Below are positions 14,262-18,040 of a DNA stretch of 18,040 nt, piece by piece. Every line of letters begins with the position of its first letter. Within the stretch, counting starts at the first letter, position 1. The stretch spans positions 1 through 18,040 of the forward strand of contig DLME01000105.1 in the NCBI GenBank assembly GCA_002479215.1, written 5' to 3'. The notes under the pieces were generated by a model. It saw only the letters and a list, made by a program, of their open reading frames with translations. It searched no databases and was not told the origin of the DNA. A program made the translations under genes and the position numbers. This stretch comes from Syntrophaceae bacterium UBA7544 (GTDB taxonomy: Bacteria > Desulfobacterota > Syntrophia > Syntrophales > Smithellaceae).

Positions 14262-15743
14262 TTATTCAATTATCCAGCTAGTAGTATTATGGGAATCTTT
14301 CAGGATAACATGCAGCTGGACCAGCTCGTTTCTTATGGTATCCGCCCTGGCCCAATCTTTATCTTTTCGGGCAGTTTGCCTTTCTTTAATCAAATTTTCA
14401 ATTTCCCCAATATTTAAACCTCTTTTGTTTGATTCCATTTCTTTGTCGGATTGAAAAAAATAGTCCGGCTCATCCTGAAAAATACCCAACACCGCACCAA
14501 AATGATCGAATAATTTCTTCGCCTTTTTTAAAATCTCAGCCTCATTAAAAGCTATTGTATTTTTTCCGGCAACAATGAAATTATTCATGAACCTTACCAA
14601 ATCAAAGACGTAACCTAATGCCTGGGCTGTATTAAAATCATCATCCATGGCGGCGTTGAATTTGTCTTCCAGCTCTTTTAACTTACTTATGTAATTTTTC
14701 TCTTTTGCCGAATTTTTATCTGCAACAGACGCAGTGGATGCAAGCATTTCAGTTAGCGTTTCTTTCAATAGCTGTAAAGCAGTGTAACATCTTACTAATC
14801 CTGATCTTGCTTCGGCTAAAGAATTTTCCGAATAGTCAACAGGACTGCGGTAATGACTCTGCAGCATAAATAAGCGCAATACTTCCGGATGATAATTTTT
14901 CAGAATTTCTCTAACAGAAAAAAAATTGCCCACCGATTTGGACATCTTTTCCGAGTTTATCTTAACAAAACCGTTGTGCATCCAGTAATTAGCCAACGGT
15001 TTACCTGTAGCCGCCTGCGATTGAGCGATCTCATTTTCATGATGCGGAAAAACCAAGTCCTCACCGCCACCGTGGATGTCGAAAATTTCACCCAGATAGC
15101 GCCTGCTCATTGCGGAACATTCGATATGCCAGCCGGGACGGCCTTTTCCCCAGGGGCTTTCCCAGAAAGGTTCTCCTTCTTTGCTTTTTTTCCAAAGAGC
15201 AAAATCCAACGGATTCTTTTTTTTGTCATTGACGTCAATACGCGCACCGGCATTCATTTCTTCTAGATTTCTTCCAGAAAGACCGCCGTATAAAGGAAAT
15301 TTGTCCACTGCAAAGTACACGTCTCCATCTACGCAATAAGCATTACCTTTTTCTATCAGAACACTGATCAGAGAGATCATATCATCTATGTGTTCCGTGG
15401 CTTTTGGGGTAATCGTCGGAGTGGCAACTCCCAAAGCAGCCATGTCTTCATCATGCAATTTGATGTAGCGTTCGGCTATTTCTGTAATGCTGACGTTTTC
15501 TTTTTTTGCGCGGTCAATAATTTTATCATCGATATCAGTAAAATTTTTGACATAAGTAACATGATAACCTCGTGCCCGCAAATGCCTGACCACAACGTCG
15601 AAAACTATCGCCGCACGGGCATGCCCTATATGACAAACATCATAAGCGGTAATCCCGCAAACATAAATGCTTACAGTTCCATCCTTTACAGTTTTTAATA
15701 CTTCTTTTTTTCTTGTAGCTGTATTAAATATTTTCTGAGACAT
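14262..15743 (-). CDS. cysS: Cysteinyl-tRNA synthetase
   Basis: A 493-residue class I synthetase that charges tRNA-Cys. The zinc site that selects cysteine is complete: Cys29, Cys209 (HIECS), His234 and Glu238 (FPHHENE). The class I signatures are HIGH at 38-41 and KMSKS at 266-270. IYVCGITAYD and HGGGEDLVFPHHENE are diagnostic of CysRS. A helical bundle and the C-terminal anticodon-binding part follow, ending in DWARADTIRNEL. Length is slightly above the E. coli enzyme (461). It lies 18 bases after argC and should be read from the same transcript. The start lacks a strong Shine-Dalgarno sequence, with only a purine-rich GAAAGTAAG about 9 bases upstream. Confidence 0.98.
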   Translation of the reverse strand: MSQKIFNTATRKKEVLKTVKDGTVSIYVCGITAYDVCHIGHARAAIVFDVVVRHLRARGYHVTYVKNFTDIDDKIIDRAKKENVSITEIAERYIKLHDEDMAALGVATPTITPKATEHIDDMISLISVLIEKGNAYCVDGDVYFAVDKFPLYGGLSGRNLEEMNAGARIDVNDKKKNPLDFALWKKSKEGEPFWESPWGKGRPGWHIECSAMSRRYLGEIFDIHGGGEDLVFPHHENEIAQSQAATGKPLANYWMHNGFVKINSEKMSKSVGNFFSVREILKNYHPEVLRLFMLQSHYRSPVDYSENSLAEARSGLVRCYTALQLLKETLTEMLASTASVADKNSAKEKNYISKLKELEDKFNAAMDDDFNTAQALGYVFDLVRFMNNFIVAGKNTIAFNEAEILKKAKKLFDHFGAVLGIFQDEPDYFFQSDKEMESNKRGLNIGEIENLIKERQTARKDKDWARADTIRNELVQLHVILKDSHNTTSWIIE

Positions 15744-15761
15744 TTTTTTAACTTACTTTCA

Positions 15762-16802
15762 TCAGGGATAGAGCGGTATGTTTTGCAAACCAGCGTGTTC
15801 TGCAAAACCGCAGACGACATTCATATTTTGCACCGCCTGGCCAGCAGCGCCTTTGATTAAATTATCGAGTGCCGCGATGATAATCACCCTTTTTGTCCGC
15901 GAATCAATAGCTAAGCCTATATCGCAATAATTTGACCCGCATACTGAAGAAATATTAGGATATGTATTTCCAACAGGATAAACCCTCACAAATTTTTCTT
16001 TTGCATAAAATGAAGAATAAAAGGCATATATTTGCTGCAAATCAATATCCTTCTTTAATGTCGCATAAATAGTACTCAAAATTCCACGTTTCACCGGCAA
16101 TAAATGCGGCGTAAAAGAAATAGGAAATTTTTCACCAGCCAGTAAATTCAGCTCTTGCTCAATTTCCGGGGTATGCCGGTGCTCGCCTATTTTATATGCC
16201 TTAAAACCGCCGTCAACTTCACAAAAAAGCGAGCCGGTCTGCGGTTCCCGACCCGCCCCGCTCGCACCGGAAGCTGAATCAGCAATAATAGAGGATACGT
16301 CTATAAGCTTGTTTTTCAGGGCTGGCGCCAGACCTAAGATGATGCTGGTAGGATAACAACCCGGATTAGCTATAAGCGCGGCTTTTTTTATTTCTTGCCG
16401 GTAAATTTCGGGAATTCCATAAACAGCATTCTTTAAAATTTTGTCACTGCTATGTTTACCATACCAAGCTTCATGAGTTTTTACATCCCGCAAGCGATAA
16501 TCAGCGCTTAAATCAATTACTTTCTTTCCAGCCTGAATAAAGACAGGAGCAATATCCATGGAAACGCCGTGAGGGAGCGCCAGAAAAACAACATCGCTCG
16601 CTTCAGCTACCTCTTTAGGCGTTGCATTTTGATATTTTAATGAAGTCAAGCCGTATAGCGCCGGAAAGACTTCGGCCACAGGCCTTCCTGCAAACCGCCG
16701 TGAAGTAACCGCTATTAATTCTGCTTCCGGATGTCCCAGTAAAATTCTGGTCAGTTCCTGACCGGTATAACCGCTGGCTCCAAATATTACTACTTTTACC
16801 AT
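15762..16802 (-). CDS. argC: N-acetyl-gamma-glutamyl-phosphate reductase
   Basis: A 346-residue NADPH-dependent enzyme of arginine biosynthesis, which reduces N-acetylglutamyl phosphate to the semialdehyde in the cytoplasm. The Rossmann motif GASGYTGQE is at 8-16. The catalytic cysteine is Cys149 in ANPGCYPT, and GEHRHTPEIEQ at 206-216 carries the conserved histidine pair. Length and motifs are those of the long-form ArgC. GGAGG lies 8 bases before the ATG. No other arginine gene is in the window. Its place directly behind rplM-rpsI and an intrinsic terminator leaves no obvious room for its own promoter, unless that lies within rpsI. Confidence 0.97.
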   Translation of the reverse strand: MVKVVIFGASGYTGQELTRILLGHPEAELIAVTSRRFAGRPVAEVFPALYGLTSLKYQNATPKEVAEASDVVFLALPHGVSMDIAPVFIQAGKKVIDLSADYRLRDVKTHEAWYGKHSSDKILKNAVYGIPEIYRQEIKKAALIANPGCYPTSIILGLAPALKNKLIDVSSIIADSASGASGAGREPQTGSLFCEVDGGFKAYKIGEHRHTPEIEQELNLLAGEKFPISFTPHLLPVKRGILSTIYATLKKDIDLQQIYAFYSSFYAKEKFVRVYPVGNTYPNISSVCGSNYCDIGLAIDSRTKRVIIIAALDNLIKGAAGQAVQNMNVVCGFAEHAGLQNIPLYP

Positions 16803-16814
16803 AAAAAATCCTCC

Positions 16815-16843
16815 AAAAAAAAGGGAGGCCCGAAGCCCCCCTT
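16815..16843 (-). terminator. Intrinsic terminator after rpsI, abutting argC
   Basis: On the minus strand, nine pairs form between AAGGGGGGC (16843-16835) and GCCTCCCTT (16829-16821), with one G-T wobble. They close a 5-base loop (TTCGG) and are followed by a run of eight T that includes the last two stem bases. The T-run ends directly at the argC Shine-Dalgarno GGAGG (16814-16810). It begins seven bases beyond the rpsI stop and is the expected end of the rplM-rpsI transcript. Confidence 0.88.
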
Positions 16844-16850
16844 GTTGAAA

Positions 16851-17243
16851 TTAACGCTTGGAGAATTGGAATCTTTTCCTTGCTCCCGGCTGCCCATATT
16901 TCTTTCTTTCTTTGATGCGGGCGTCTCTGGTTAAAAAGCCTGCTTTCTTGAGAACTGCGCGGAGCTCGGCATCATATTCCAAGAGAGCTTTAGATATTCC
17001 ATGTTTTACTGCCCCTGCTTGACCGGCTACCCCACCGCCGCTAACATTAACATATAGATCAAATTGATCTTTTTTGCCAGCAATTTCCAAAGGTTGCTTG
17101 ATGACCATTTTCAAGCTGGGACGAGTAAAATATTCATCATAATTTCTCTTATTGACTACAATATTTCCATTACCCGCTTTCATATAAACACGGGCAATAG
17201 CACTCTTTCTTTTACCGGTTGCATAATAACGTTGTTCTGACAT
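16851..17243 (-). CDS. rpsI: 30S ribosomal protein S9
   Basis: A 130-residue ribosomal protein with the S9 signatures [15 protein letters not shown] at the N-terminus, [20 protein letters not shown] in the middle, and the conserved basic tail ending in FQFSKR, which reaches the P-site tRNA in the ribosome. GGAG is six bases before the ATG. It follows rplM by 50 bases, the standard L13-S9 operon order, and is followed by a strong intrinsic terminator. Confidence 0.99.
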   Translation of the reverse strand: MSEQRYYATGKRKSAIARVYMKAGNGNIVVNKRNYDEYFTRPSLKMVIKQPLEIAGKKDQFDLYVNVSGGGVAGQAGAVKHGISKALLEYDAELRAVLKKAGFLTRDARIKERKKYGQPGARKRFQFSKR

Positions 17244-17293
17244 AGCTACTCCAATATTAGATAATTACTAGCTTATTTCCATCTCCAGACAAA

Positions 17294-17722
17294 CTAAACG
17301 GACAAAGCATGCGGACACTGGGCTTCATGAGGATGAGCATTCCCGGCATAAACTTTCAGTTTTTTGAGCATTCTTCGACCTAGATTATTCTTGGGCAACA
17401 TGCCGGCAACAGCCATGCGGATTAAGTTTTCCGGTTTTTCCGCCAACGTCTTTCCGGCATTAGTTTCTCTCAATCCGCCCGGATAACCGGAATATGAATA
17501 ATAAATCTTATCGTTTAGCTTTTTCCCCGTAAGCATAATCTTATCAGCATTAACTACAACAATAAAATCACCGGTATCGACATGAGGCGTATAGATAGCT
17601 TTGTGCTTTCCTCTCAAACGAAGCGCTATTTCACTAGCCAGCCGTCCCAATACCTTACCGGAAGCGTCAACAATAAACCACTCCTTGTTTAACAACGCTG
17701 CCTTTGCCGCATAAGTCTTCAT
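17294..17722 (-). CDS. rplM: 50S ribosomal protein L13
   Basis: A 142-residue protein, exactly the usual length. [39 protein letters not shown] and [19 protein letters not shown] are L13 hallmarks. L13 is an early-assembling protein of the large subunit. GGTGA lies nine bases before the ATG. It is the first gene of the minus-strand ribosomal unit, so its promoter should lie within 17723-17830. Confidence 0.99.
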   Translation of the reverse strand: MKTYAAKAALLNKEWFIVDASGKVLGRLASEIALRLRGKHKAIYTPHVDTGDFIVVVNADKIMLTGKKLNDKIYYSYSGYPGGLRETNAGKTLAEKPENLIRMAVAGMLPKNNLGRRMLKKLKVYAGNAHPHEAQCPHALSV

Positions 17723-17760
17723 AATAAAATCACCGCTTTGGTTAAAAAATTTAAAAGCGA

Positions 17761-17789
17761 TACTTATTTAATTTCATTATACTTGTCAA
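17761..17789 (-). promoter_or_regulatory. Candidate promoter for rplM-rpsI
   Basis: On the minus strand a consensus TTGACA (17789-17784) is followed after 17 bases by only a weak -10 (TAAGTA, 17766-17761). A perfect TATAAT also occurs further up at 17810-17805, with a poor -35 (GGGATA). At least one of these should start the ribosomal transcript, but the sequence alone does not decide which. Confidence 0.35.
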
Positions 17790-17800
17790 GTAAAATATTT

Positions 17801-17834
17801 GGGGATTATATACTTGATACAGGAATATATCCCC
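17801..17834. repeat. Inverted repeat with a one-base bulge
   Basis: GGGGATTATAT (17801-17811) is complementary to ATATATCCCC (17825-17834) apart from one extra T, with a 13-base loop. It lies in the spacer between rplM and the divergent partial gene and overlaps the perfect TATAAT on the minus strand. A weak T-rich run (TCTTTTT) follows on the plus strand. It could be a regulator site or a terminator for plus-strand RNA. Confidence 0.55.
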
Positions 17835-17839
17835 TCTTT

Positions 17840-17893
17840 TTATCACCATTTTTACTATTTATTTCATGTTGATAAAGGAAAAGATGGTGATAA
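17840..17893. repeat. Perfect 10-base inverted repeat upstream of the partial membrane gene
   Basis: TTATCACCAT (17840-17849) and ATGGTGATAA (17884-17893) are exact reverse complements. After one mismatch, TTT (17851-17853) and AAA (17880-17882) extend the pairing inward. The loop is about 26 to 34 bases. The right arm holds GGTGA, the nearest Shine-Dalgarno-like sequence to the ATG at 17903. In RNA this would be a hairpin in the leader of the plus-strand gene; in DNA it could be an operator. Confidence 0.6.
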
Positions 17894-17902
17894 GATGAAG
17901 CA

Positions 17903-18040
17903 ATGCTTAGCCACATCACCCCTCTTATTCTTGTCTTTGTGGTTCCAATATGTTTGTGGGTTCTTATGGTAATTACTACGCCATATATGAGAACTAATTG
18001 GATACAAGCACCACAAGTGCGAATGCTTTGGACAGTGATT
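17903..18040 (+). CDS. Hypothetical membrane protein, N-terminal part (cut by window edge)
   Basis: The frame starting at ATG 17903 stays open to the right edge (46 codons), with an in-frame stop ten bases upstream. The translation begins MLSHITPLILVFVVPICL, continues through a strongly hydrophobic helix (about 6-24), then a polar stretch TPYMRTNWIQAPQVR, and a second hydrophobic start MLWTVI at the edge. That is the layout of a small two-helix membrane protein. A PLDc_N-like domain is a loose possibility I cannot test. It is divergent from rplM. Ribosome binding is weak (GGTGA, 12 bases away, inside the hairpin arm). I do not recognise the gene. Confidence 0.45.
   Translation, partial: MLSHITPLILVFVVPICLWVLMVITTPYMRTNWIQAPQVRMLWTVI

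Noticed and set aside
14245..14263. Hairpin AATGTA / TACATT as a cysS terminator
   Set aside because: Only six AT-rich pairs, overlapping the stop codon, with no proper T-run on the minus strand.
1..18040. Mobile elements, CRISPR arrays, tRNA genes, toxin-antitoxin or defence islands
   Set aside because: No transposase, integrase, regularly spaced repeats, cloverleaf-like sequence or defence family is visible on either strand; the other open frames are antisense or out-of-frame shadows of the genes listed.

Overview
The window looks like chromosomal housekeeping DNA from a Gram-negative, moderately AT-rich bacterium. The gene families resemble those of Deltaproteobacteria (Desulfobacterota), with something like the Syntrophus/Smithella group as my best guess. 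Two things point that way. There is a full tolQ-tolR-tolA-tolB-pal-cpoB cluster with a short TonB-like TolA. There is also a ctpA, YibQ-like, TPR-lipoprotein and LolB-like set of the type seen in that group. The placement is inference from gene content, not from a tree.

Layout. Bases 3-230 (+) are the end of a SAM-dependent methyltransferase cut by the window edge, converging on a cation diffusion facilitator transporter (349-1302, -). From about 1470 the plus strand carries an EF-P modification cluster: a lysine 2,3-aminomutase/EpmB-type radical SAM enzyme, elongation factor P, and the LysRS-like ligase EpmA. Next, on the same strand, comes the Tol-Pal envelope system (4328-9153): the inner-membrane motor TolQ/TolR, the TonB-like TolA, the periplasmic propeller TolB, the peptidoglycan-binding lipoprotein Pal and the coiled-coil/TPR protein CpoB. 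tolQRAB are nearly contiguous, while pal sits behind a 197-base gap with its own promoter-like sequence.

A clear two-way terminator at 9182-9211 separates this plus-strand block from a long minus-strand block. In transcription order (right to left) the minus block is rplM, rpsI, terminator, argC, cysS, ctpA, a YibQ-like divergent polysaccharide deacetylase, a TPR lipoprotein of about 15 repeats, and a LolB-like lipoprotein. After rplM a 180-base spacer with a shared palindromic promoter motif and two inverted repeats leads to the start of a plus-strand membrane-protein gene cut by the right edge.

How the genes fit together. The first cluster should make a beta-lysyl group and attach it to EF-P Lys32, helping ribosomes through proline stretches. 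The Tol-Pal genes couple proton flow to outer-membrane constriction at division. ctpA, the YibQ-like gene and the two lipoproteins look like an envelope-maintenance operon.

I found no mobile element, CRISPR array, tRNA or defence system, and nothing I can defend as a wholly new system. The best leads are the lysine-mutase-like active site of the EpmB-position enzyme, a four-cysteine tail on the CDF transporter, the terminator that runs straight into the argC ribosome binding site, and the structured spacer upstream of rplM. Function calls rest on motif recognition without any database search.
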